This document shows positions 48,600 to 58,673 of a stretch of DNA of 64,000 nucleotides, in pieces (the first letter of the stretch is position 1; every line of letters starts with the position of its first letter). Location: the NCBI GenBank assembly GCA_914767715.1, contig OU612072.1:1242001-1306000 (forward strand). The letters are read 5' to 3'. The stretch comes from Membranipora membranacea. Lineage: Eukaryota; Bryozoa; Gymnolaemata; Cheilostomatida; Membraniporidae. Below the pieces are notes generated by a model that searched no databases, was not told the origin of the DNA, and saw nothing but the letters and a program-made list of their open reading frames with translations. The position numbers were made by a program, and so were the translations under genes.

Positions 48600-50960
48600 G
48601 TCAGGCATTCTTTAAAATACACCCAACCCGAATTTAAACACACAGTCTCAAATAAATACAGTGGAATAGTATAGTTATTATATTAGAAGATGTCAAGAAT
48701 CATTTGATACCAAGCTAGTTTGGAGAGGTTAATCGAAGGAAAAAAAATGTCAACAATTGCTTAAAATCCTACTTCCTCTACATTAAATCTGAAATTCAGC
48801 CACAGACCAAAGTGTCTTACACGCAAGCGATCAATCCTGCTATAGAGAATAATTAGCATGGTCATTAAAGTGAGGCTCTTCAATTGCCAAATCCGAGGAA
48901 AGTAGTTAAGAATAGGATCAGGTAACCACTTGACGACCTGCACAGGAGGAATTTCTGAATAATTTTAGTTCAACTTTAACATATTAACTTGTTTGTGATT
49001 AATAATGGCGTGATTTTAAACGAGATAGTCTGATCAGTGGGTAACCTGTCGTTAACTAATCAGGATATCTAACCATCAAATAGTCTGCCTGCTGCTTTGA
49101 AGACATAAGGACATATACAGAGGGTAGTTGCTCTTCCCTATCGGCTGTTCTAACAAAGCAGTTTATTGTCAGAAGTTGTTGGAAAGGTTTGACAACTGTC
49201 TTGAAGAAAGAAATTAATAATATATTGAAAATACAACAATATTATGAAAAGAGATGACAAAAGGAAGAAGACCTGCAAACATGCAAATTCAATATTTGGC
49301 CTGCTGCATCGGTAGATACTGTTTGTTGATACAGGATGACTTTCTAAATTACCGAGGCCCACGCATCCCATACAATGTAGTGCTTCTCCTCTACAGACAA
49401 TAGTGAACCACTTGAATTCCTAGACTCAGGTTCGGTGGCAATGATTCCTTCAATTATTGTAATTTCAAACTTTGGTGCTTCCTGCCCTCGGGCTGTTTGA
49501 TTTGCATAGCAAGATACACCATCGGTATTATAAAGTTCCGTATTTCTGCAGTTTCTTCATAAAGCTTCTTAACAGCCCTATCAACAATTATTGATGTCGG
49601 GGCAAACGTATCCTCATTTACTAACTTTTCTGCCCGGTAGAATCAATAAACAAACAAAAATCATCAGACTTTCAGATAAACACATTCGTTTCAATGCAAG
49701 TAATCTGTAACATTCATAAATTATTAATGTCAGAGAGCAGACAAGCTTTATAGTTTGCCTATAGAGTCAACTACCATACCTATCTAGCGATGCGAGCACA
49801 TTCTAGTGGTTTCCTATAGGCAGGATGATTGTGATCCCCTCTACTTATATTGAATGCTCCATTCGGACTCTTTCACAATTGCTTTACACTTTGTTGGCTT
49901 GCCATACCTCGCACAACGCCATCAAACTACCACTTCCTATCAAGAGATCAGGATAGTATATCTAGTCATGTCAAGCCAACAGACAATTTCAGTACAATTC
50001 ATGGTTTTATTATTAAATTTGTCAGTTGCGTTTTATTGGCAGCTTATTACAAAATCAGGAAAATATGTTTATGTTCAGTAGTTAGATGTCACTGAAGCAC
50101 CTCACAATCCCTGTTCTCCTTAACATAGCGATGTCCTAGATGTCGATCGATTAAACAATTCCCTTTGCGCTGGGTCGCTGCTCTCACTAGCGCAAACCTC
50201 GGACCATCGATAACTGTATCTATACGTTGCCTGAAATGTGCATTATGATATATGTTATGCAGTATGTATGTGCGTAGGATTTAGCTGTTTAATCAATTTT
50301 TGTATTAATGAAGCTATGATAAGGATGATTAATTTTCCACTCTGACAAAGTATGAAGATTCTGCAACACTTTTGTGTTTTGCCTGTGAGCAACTGCTCTG
50401 ACCCGAGAATAGTGACAATATTACCGCTATACCTCACCTATAAGGCCCGTGCCTTATAGATGAAGGCGCCTTAGAGAGTGGAGCATAATATGCGCCTATA
50501 TTATAGATGGGCTATCATTTGAAGCATTTTTATATTTGACTTAGACCAAAACCGTGGTTTGAAAAGGAAAGCCACATAGCTCAGTAGACAGAGCACCTAC
50601 CTTGTGAACACAATGTTGCGGGTTTGAATCCGATCGAGGTCAGTTTTTTTTTCCAAAGGGGTGCCTTGTAGCTGTTGGGTGCCTCATAACTGTAGCATTT
50701 TTAATTTTTCCAAGGGAGGTGCTTCACTTATAAGGCCGGTGCCTTATAAATGAGGTATTACAGTATTTCTAAAGCTAGATCCTGATGCTGAATCATTGTT
50801 GAATCTTCTTGTCAGCGATTATAATATATGTTACAGACATTTAGAATATGATGTTTCTTAACATTTTTACCTATCATCGTCAAGTCTGGCCTCCTCCGAT
50901 AGTTGCACTGCATCTTTTTCTTTTTCTATGAAAGAGATTCTGGTGCAATCGACAATATTG
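48600..50960 (-). other. upstream part of MULE, possible N-terminal exon pieces
   Basis: Open minus-strand pieces suggest the decayed 5' half of the transposase gene or its N-terminal DNA-binding region: 49590-49320 (VDRAVKKLYEETAEIR; EEKHYIVWDAWASV) and about 50930-50875 (KDAVQLSEEARLDDDR before a GTAAAA donor). No catalytic motif is seen. Confidence 0.35.
50429..50758 (+). mobile_element. small TIR element carrying a tRNA-like module
   Basis: The ends ATACCTCACCTATAAGGC and (complement) TACCTCATTTATAAGGC are inverted, and each contains its own small palindrome (TATAAGGC...GCCTTATA). Between them, 50571-50642 is a 72-base tRNA-like stretch. It has a pairing D arm (GCTC/GAGC), an A-box (TAGCTCAGTAGACAGAGC) and a B-box-like GGGTTTGAATCC. 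The acceptor stem does not pair, so it is not a working tRNA. Confidence 0.6.
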
Positions 50961-51133
50961 GAAAAAAGAATAAAACAGGACAAATTGAAAGATTTACATA
51001 AAACAATATCATGTCTTAGAAACTGACTTGCTCATCAGACAGGTCTACCCATACTGTTCCCTTGACTGAGCCCGTGACAATCAAAGAGCTTTATTATCTG
51101 TGATACACAAAATAACAAATTAAATACCTCCAC

Positions 51134-51526
51134 GTTTTACTAATTGGGGCCAAGTTTCAGTACTTGAGGCCAAGTTTTACTAATTGGGGCCAAGTTTCAT
51201 TGCATGGGCCAAGTTTTACTATTTGGGGCCAAGCTTTACCAATTGGGGCCAAGTTTCATTGCATCGGGCCAAGTTTTATATTTGGGGCCAAGTTTGACTC
51301 GGGCCAAGTTCGTCTCGGGCCAATTTTGGCTCGGGCCAAGTTCGACTCGGGCAAAGTTTGGCTCGGGCCAAGTTCGGCTCGGGCCAAGTTTGGCTCGGGC
51401 CAAGTTTGGCTCGGGCCAAGTTTGTCTCGGGCCAAGTTTGTCTCGGGCCAAGTTTGGCTCGGGCCAAGTTTGGCTCGGGCCAAGTTTGTCTCGGGCCAAG
51501 TTTGGCTCGGGCCAAGTTGTCGCGGA
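51134..51526 (-). repeat. right minisatellite TIR of MULE
   Basis: This is the reverse complement of the left array's plan. Inner units use the same spacer set (TTTACTAATTGGGGCC, TTTCAGTACTTGAGGCC, TTTCATTGCATGGGCC, TTATATTTGGGGCC). Outer 16-bp units GGCTCGGGCCAAGTTT run to the terminus. It is shorter than the left array. Confidence 0.95.
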
Positions 51527-51529
51527 TTC

Positions 51530-51538
51530 GTTTTATTG
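51530..51538. repeat. MULE right target-site duplication
   Basis: GTTTTATTG, identical to 44948-44956. Confidence 0.85.
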
Positions 51539-51710
51539 TATAGTTGCGAGTCTGAGTTAGGCTGGCGTATTGCCATTCCAGATGAAAAATTCACCTTCAA
51601 CATGCTATCCAGCATCGCATAGTGACGACCGATAACTAAATGTCATGCTTTGCTCCATCAGTAGGGCCGTAATATTGTTATTAAAAAGATGCAAAGAAAG
51701 GGCAGCTCAA

Positions 51711-53096
51711 TCAAACGTGGAGTCTGTGCTGAATTGGGACACTCTGCTCTACCTGTTGAGCATAGTCAAACGAGATGTGTGGTCCATGTTTTGCCAGTTC
51801 CTCGTACAATCTATAGTGCTCTCTTGCAGATTTCGCTAGCCCTAGATGAAGCTTCTGGTTGACTATCTTTTCCAATTTGGTCGCATACTCAGTGTACAAA
51901 AAAATACAAGAAATACAACTATGTCTTGTCAAGTTTTAATCTTTAGTACAGCGAGCCAACACCATTGATCATTCATATCATTGTGTATCGCCAGTGTCTA
52001 TTTTCTAGGATTAAATACCTCATTATCAGAGAGTTGTTTGATTGACAAGTCCAGCAGAGGTCTATAGCAGGCTTGGCAATTGGCACATAGGAGCTGTGTG
52101 AGTTGAGTGAGATACTGAGTGATGTGGTCTTCTTGACTGCCTCTCTTTAAACCTCAAAGACAGTCTTCCTTGTTACGTTCGATGGTAAAAGCGTAATGTT
52201 GAAGATGCTGAATCCGGGTATATTGCCAGGGAGAGCAACATCATTCTTCTCTGCATAGTTGTGTAGGAGTGGACAAACGTAGCACTCCCATAAGAAACAG
52301 TCAGACTTTGAATCCTGCCTCCACTATATAGCTGTCGATGACTGAGACCATTTGAGACATAGTGTTTTTGAATGTGTTTATTGATATTGTGCAGGTAGAG
52401 AAAAAATGCTCGGCATTTAGCTTGTCCCTGGTGGTAAAATGCATTTACATAGATTTGTCTACTATCGGCCTTATGGATTCTGGTTGCACTGTGTATCAGT
52501 AGGACATCAAGCTTAGCAGTTATGACAAAACCAAACTCAGCCCTTGTAAACTCTTTACACTGAGGCTTGTGATCTAGATTAGCTTCAGGAGAGAGATGTG
52601 TTTTGCAGCAAGGCATGCAGCAGGTACACTGAGAATCTGATTGCTTTGGTCATCTGTCTTAACACCTAAAGAAAAAAGTTACATTTTGCTACAGCTACAT
52701 CACTCTCTCAGCCTTTTCTTATGTAATTTGCCCACCTATAACATAATAGAAATATCTAGTCATTCAATCAAGATTCTATCATGATGCATTCAGCAGTAAG
52801 CTATAACAAGTTAGGGTTTGGGTTATATGAATTGATCAAGTAGGATAAGTAGGTGAACGATTAGCTTACTAGTAGGATTTGCAGCATCCAAGTCTTCCTT
52901 TTCAGATAGTACTAAATTATGACAACCTAAAAGCGCAGCTTGAAAGCCAGTCTTAGGGTCTCTAGATTCTATAAATGGCTCAGAATGTATCTCATCTGCA
53001 ACATAAAAGTTCACATTCTTCAGCATCAGAATCATTTAAAATACTCAAGGAGTCAATTTCAACAGATATCATACTTTTGATTTTATTGGTGGCCAT
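51711..53096 (-). CDS. unrecognised multi-exon gene
   Basis: Proposed minus-strand exons are 53096-52870 (MATNKIKSMISVEIDSLSI..., then EIHSEPFIESRDPKTG), 52628-52177 (CTCCMPCCKTHLSPEANLD... FVITAKLDVLLIHSATRI), 52136-52019 (EDHITQYLTQLTQLLCANCQ) and 51887-51711 (YATKLEKIVNQKLHLGLAKS, stop). The last three join in phase across introns of 40 and 131 bases. The first exon needs a frame change near 53000 (an apparent 19-base GT...AG gap) and its link to exon 2 is not in clear phase. The protein is Cys/His-rich in the middle with a helical C-terminus. No family is recognised. It could be a host gene or an unclassified transposon gene. Confidence 0.4.
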
Positions 53097-53516
53097 TTTT
53101 ATGTACAGCAACCACTTCTGAACCGCAATTAACTTGTTCACATCTGATTAGCACAAAACATCCTTTTTGGATTCAGCAGACTGTAATTGGTCCAAATCCA
53201 ACAAAATCTTTACATGTTGCAGTTTCACTATATCTATAGTCAGAGGCTTTATGTGATCATTAGATGGGATTGCTTATGCCCGCCTTTGATGTGTTGTGTC
53301 ACATATGCTCCAGTGTGAAATGGATGTTTGAATCCGCAAGTTGGTTTCCTCGTTTGATACTAATCAATATGTTACACAGACGATACAAGCAAGCGTGCAT
53401 AATTCCACATAAATACAAATAGTGCAATCTGTATTGATATCAACAAATTTAACAATCAATACAACACTCAGATCAGTGCTCCATTATGTTGAATAAATAG
53501 TTGTAACAGTAATCTA

Positions 53517-53563
53517 TTTATCAAACATCTGACATAATTTATTTCTGTCAGATGTTTGATAAA
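53517..53563. repeat. 18-bp perfect inverted repeat
   Basis: TTTATCAAACATCTGACA (53517-53534) and its exact complement (53546-53563) surround an 11-base loop. Confidence 0.9.
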
Positions 53564-53840
53564 AAGATTTACTTTGTTTATGTGGACATGTATGAGTCCA
53601 AACCGGCACTTACCTCTGGGCGAACATGCAATCACAGACCATCACAATTACCCGACAAGAAATGAAATGTATCCTGCACAAAACAGCCACAGCTACAGCC
53701 TGCCTCCTGCCACACACAGTAAAAGTTCTAATGTGATTGAGTTGGAATCAGAAGTATTCAATAACCAAGAAGAACAACAATATTCTAAGATGGGAAGTGC
53801 ATATAATATTCATAAGCTTGAAGCTGATGTGAATAATTAA
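53556..53840 (+). CDS. possible terminal exon, unrecognised
   Basis: A plus-strand frame is open to TAA at 53838-53840. Its second half reads like a disordered, charged tail (NVIELESEVFNNQEEQQYS, then MGSAYNIHKLEADVNN). No start, partner exon or domain was found. It may be chance. Confidence 0.2.
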   Translation: MIKRFTLFMWTCMSPNRHLPLGEHAITDHHNYPTRNEMYPAQNSHSYSLPPATHSKSSNVIELESEVFNNQEEQQYSKMGSAYNIHKLEADVNN

Positions 53841-56529
53841 TAGATTTTTAGAATTTTAGAGAGACAATAACAGAAAAGATTTTTCAGTGTAATGTAATAT
53901 TATTTTGATATTGAACCCTCCCATTATAATTATGTCTTCAGCAATCAATTAACATTGAGACAGAATATCTGTAAACTCGAATTCCCAACATATTAATGAA
54001 CTTAATCGATAAAGAAACAAGACTAAAAATGTCTTCCCCCATTAGGTATAATTTTCAGTATGATACACTCCACACTGTGACAAGGACTCTCCCCAGAAAT
54101 AGAAATGCTGGGGAAGATGATCAAGGTGGAGGGTCCAAGGGGTGGGGGTGAACCCAGCGAAAAAATTTTTGAAAAAAGAGTGCAAGGTTGTTTTGAGACT
54201 GCTTTCAAAAACGTACATCTGAGCATGAAAGCAAGCAAAGCAAACAGTATCGTCATTGTGGGTCAGCTATCTCACTGATGTCCAGATTGTGTGTGCGCAG
54301 AAATTCAGTAATTTTGTCAAAAATATATGTTTAGCTGTGGCACTTTGCTTTCTACAAGACTAAACACAAACTCGCCAAAAACACCAAGGTGAGAAAGCAG
54401 ATAATCAACGATGAATCAATTAATAATGTAAAGCTGTATTTGATCCCAACGACTGGGAATAAACTCTGTTTTCTGATGAGCTTGGTCAGCACTTGGTCAG
54501 GCAGTGGAGGCTGTAACTGTAACTGATTACATTGTAATCAATACACCTTCCTGGGTGACCAAATATGGAGATTTTTAGATAATTCTTATTTAATAACACC
54601 CTCTCTTTTATTCTTTGCTGAAATTTAGGGATATGATGACGGTCTAGGTAAGGGCTGGGTTTAATTTATGACAGAGAACTGCTTTCATTGTGACTATAAG
54701 GGTTTCTCTTTCTGGGTAGGTGAACCAGGGAGACTTAAAAACCCTACCCAATGCTGCTGTATGTTTGATTTGTGATTTTAATCGGCCAATCATCTTGGGT
54801 AACTTGGTTACTGAAACAACCAGGCAGAAGAGAGTGCGCAATATTTCTAATTTAGTATTTACTTTTATTTTATCATAAATCAACTTAGAAAACGTAAATC
54901 AAAATATGAGATCAGTATAACTTTTGTGGTTGTCTACTAATCTGAGAAGGCTAATGCTTATATTAAATAGTGTTGCCATAGTGTAGATCCAGACCCTAAT
55001 AATAACCGAAATAAAGCTATCACGCTTTCACCGCATCAAGTGCAGTCTGAAGACTTTAAAAAAGACCTGCACAGGACATTAAATGGAGCATTAGCACTGA
55101 GGCACTTGGCCTGGTGATGTAACTGGCGTTTCAGCCTGTAAACACAGAATGAAACTTAGTATCCTATAGGCCCTCATCTTAGTTGATCTCACTAAAGTCA
55201 TTTACGATAAGAATGTTAATCTATCTGTGACAGGGGGTATAATATTTTGTGTCTAGAAAAATTATTGGTTTAACCATTTCATAAAAAAATATTGGTACAT
55301 CCTTGGAGTGTTTGTTCCAAATGGTATTCGTTACATCGTTGTTACATTTGTAAATGTAAATTGAGAACTATGTGATAAGTTCTCATGCATATGGAAAATT
55401 TTTCAAGATGCACGATATTCGGCTAAAGGCTCACTTTCTCAATATAGGTGTCTGTTGTTTTTCATCAGTGGTATCGGCATCGGTCGTATCTTTTGTTTGG
55501 TCGGTCAGTAGAGGCCGAGTCAAAATATCAGGAACAGTCTCTCTCTCAGCTGGTCTCTTTATTGGTAACATGGCAATGTGTTGAAATAAAATGGTGAAAG
55601 TTTTACTGATCGTTTTTTCTTACAAGCAAGAATATAATTATAATTTCCATTGCTAACCTACCCGCTCTAATCGCATGGCCTGGTAATTATAGCCCACTTG
55701 CTCAATGATTTTAGGATTTAATTGACAAACTGATTTTTTCTGTATTTTTCACAGCTAACATTGAATGGTATATATATTCTGCTTATGGGTACCTGTTCCC
55801 TGTGAAGCAAAGTTACAAAAGAATGACCATAAGAACAGGGTTCAAGGAACAGATTAACCAATCATCGTTTATGAAATCTCAGGGCAATACAAAGACGATA
55901 TCATGCCTGGTATCAAGCCCATCTATCCCTAGGAGGGCTTCCTGAGGGACCACAGCTGCAATTTGCTCGAAAGTCGAGGGGTGCAGGGGGTGGGCCACCG
56001 CCAGTCCTGCCCAGGGCAAGGTGACGAGTAGTGACCGTGCACGATTTAAATTTTTTAAATATGTGCTTACAGGCATTTAGAGTCTGTTTATTAGTCAAAT
56101 CCAGGTTGTTAACATCACTGAGAATCTAGAAATGTCGAAATGATAGAGAATGCACATTCTGGCAGTATTAAAGGAAAAAATTGATGATTCTCTTGATGTT
56201 TAGTTTCATAAGTTTGTCATTGATATCTTGGGTAAATAAATATCTGTGAAGTAAGTTTTCTGATTTCTGAACATGAGGATGAAGTTTTGCAGGCAATTTC
56301 TAACATGCGTGGAAGAAATTGGCAACGTCTTCATCTGGGTATAACAGGTATTTTCTGGTTGCAATATCGCGCTTGTCTTTCCTAAGCAAGATATATATAT
56401 ATATATAATCTTTATTACTGAACCAATGATCATCTTCTAAAAATTAGAGGCGACCTTTAGAGGTTTCATCACAATATAAGTAAGGAAGGCAACCTGGGCA
56501 TGAAAATAAAAACAGAAAAAAATTAATTC
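53841..56529. other. no gene supported
   Basis: AT-rich DNA. Short frames on both strands (for example 54023-54256, 54644-54883 and 55372-55584) lack domains and splice context. An (AT)n tract lies at 56388-56407. Confidence 0.5.
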
Positions 56530-58071
56530 TTAGACTTTATAATTTACACATCCGGCATTGCTGTAACACATGAGTAAAGTGTTGCCTCTCGATTCAGTTC
56601 GTGAGCTGGTGTTGAGGCGCGTTGTATGTCTACTAGGTCTGCGAGCACTCGGTTGAGGTAGTAAATGATGCAGGCAGTGCCCAGGTGTCTTGATCTTGTC
56701 GATGTGTTGATGGCACATAGAGTCAATATATTCGTCTAGTGGTATGATGTTTAGCAGGGCTGTCCTTTCACTATACTCGTCACAGCCTGGGGCTATAATT
56801 TTCAGTGAGAGTTTTTCCAGCTGGATTACTCGTTTCTTCTGTTGGTCGGTCATCATGCAGAACCAGGCTACGCTTCCATATGTCATACGAGGCCGTATAC
56901 ATGTAAGGTAGAACCTCGTGAGTAACCGCTGAGGTACGCCAGAGCGTTTGAGGTTAAGAAGGGTATAGGTTAGCGGTCTGACGTTCTTCAGGATCGAGTC
57001 GACATGGTCTTCGAAAGACAAATGCTGATCGATAGTGATTCCTAGAAATCTAGTCTTAGTTGTCGGTGGTATTTGTTCTCCATTCAGCTTCAGAGTTGGT
57101 GGTTGGAATTGGTATCGAGCATGTTTGTTAGTCAGATGCATAATAGATGACTTTTTTGCATTAGCCACCATATTATACTCATCGCACCATGTCGATACTG
57201 TGTCTAGAGGGGTTTGGAGGTCCAGTTGTTGGTTTAGTGTTTTAGCGGGCAGGCCTGTTAATGTCAGGTCATCTGCGTATTTTATTATGTCACATTCAAC
57301 TTCAAGGCTGTCCACATATAAAAGCCAGAAGACAGGACCTAGCAATGTCCCCTGGGGTGTTCCATTTATAACTGGTAATGTTCGGCTGGTATTGTTGCCG
57401 ATGCGTACTGATTGGTATCGGTGTGTGAGGAAGCTGTTGATGATTTGCACTAGATTATAGTTGATACCCTTCCTCGTTAGCATATCTATCAGTTTTCCTC
57501 TGTCCATCTTGTCAAAAGCCTTTGACATGTCAAGGAAAGCGACTGTCAAATATTTTGACTTTGGTTCATCTAATAATTGTGTCCAATTATCGATAGCAGC
57601 TATGATTGCATCTACTGTACCTCGGTTTTTCTGATACGCATACTGGTTTCCATCAATGGTTGGTAAAACAAACTGAACATAAAAATGCATAACAGCTTTT
57701 TCAATAATTTTGCCCAGGTGCCATAACAAGGAAATAGGTCTAAAATCTGATTCAGTATCAACAGACTTCTTTTTTTCGATTGGTACTATCTCTGCACACT
57801 TCCAAATATCAGGAAAATAACCACATTTAAAACAGCTGTTTATGATAGTACATATAGGAAAGCAAAGCTCGTCTGCGCACATTCGTGTAACCCATGATGG
57901 GAAGTCATGTGAATGTGTAGCCTTCCTTGTGTCAATATCTATGAGCCATTTATATACCTGATCGACTGTAACAGACAGGGGTGTAGCGCTCTCATGACTG
58001 GCGGTGTCAGGGTATATCCTCTCTGAAGGAAAAGATCTCAACTCTTGCTCTTTTACAAGTCCATTCAGCAA
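56530..58071 (-). mobile_element. non-LTR retrotransposon (LINE) reverse transcriptase ORF, 5' truncated
   Basis: A 513-residue uninterrupted frame encodes the reverse transcriptase and C-terminal region of a LINE ORF2. It has DFRPISLL, AFLDMSKAFDKMD (first catalytic Asp), NGTPQGTLLGPVFWLLYVD and KYADDLTLT (YADD catalytic box), then a thumb region (FLGITIDQHLSFEDHV; RPRMTYGSVAWF). The endonuclease domain is missing upstream, so the copy is 5' truncated and cannot move by itself. The clade is CR1/Jockey-like by general look only. It lies in the same orientation as the cupin gene, just past its end. Confidence 0.9.
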
Positions 58072-58673
58072 TATGGAACAAAAGACCCAGCTTATCCTAG
58101 CAGAATTATTGAAACCTTATTGGTTCCCTGACCTCAGGGTCATCTCTGATCATAAACTGAGTTCTGTATGTTTTAAAGGCTTTCAAATTTGCTCAAATCT
58201 TTATTGGATCGTTTACAGCTATTAGAGAATGTTGTGTGGGGGATTGCCACAGCCAGGTTCAAATGAGCAAATCTGCAGTCAGGTATCGAATTTATTTTTC
58301 AAAATTTTACAAGCCTACAACTCAACAGATATCATTTATGATTTATCGAATCGAAATACTTTTGTGTGTATCACACATCTCGCTTGTCTACCAAGATTTA
58401 TTGAAATAGTGAGATTGTTCATTTCTAACAAGATGCACTCTTTTAAATGTGTGGTATACACATAGAAATGGAATCTTATAAAATACAAAACACATCAAGA
58501 ACGGCGAAAAATGCATTTTCACAAAAACAAGTTATACAAATCTAAACAAGGGTACATGTCAACATCGCCATGAAATCAATGTAAAATTTATTACTATGGC
58601 ACCAATGTTTTGTTGCGATTTAAAAGTGTAAAATAGATCAATTTCATAGGCTAAAGGGACACTAGTGATGGGC

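Larger units (their letters stand above)
44957..51529. mobile_element. complete 6.57-kb Mutator-like element (MULE)
   Basis: The ends GGAAGCGCGACAACTTGG and (complement of the right end) GAATCCGCGACAACTTGG are related and flanked by the 9-bp duplication GTTTTATTG. The arms are minisatellite arrays of about 890 bp (left) and 390 bp (right) in inverted orientation. The interior carries minus-strand exons of a MULE transposase, now frame-broken. The element also hosts a small tRNA-like MITE at 50429-50758. Internal AT-rich stretches 45860-46700 and 49600-50420 contain nothing I can assign. Confidence 0.88.

Noticed and set aside
50571-50642. Functional tRNA gene
   Set aside because: D arm pairs, but the acceptor and T stems do not; treated as a SINE-type relic.
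51164-51622. 152-codon frame with GPSLARAKF repeats
   Set aside because: Same cause: right-arm minisatellite of the MULE.
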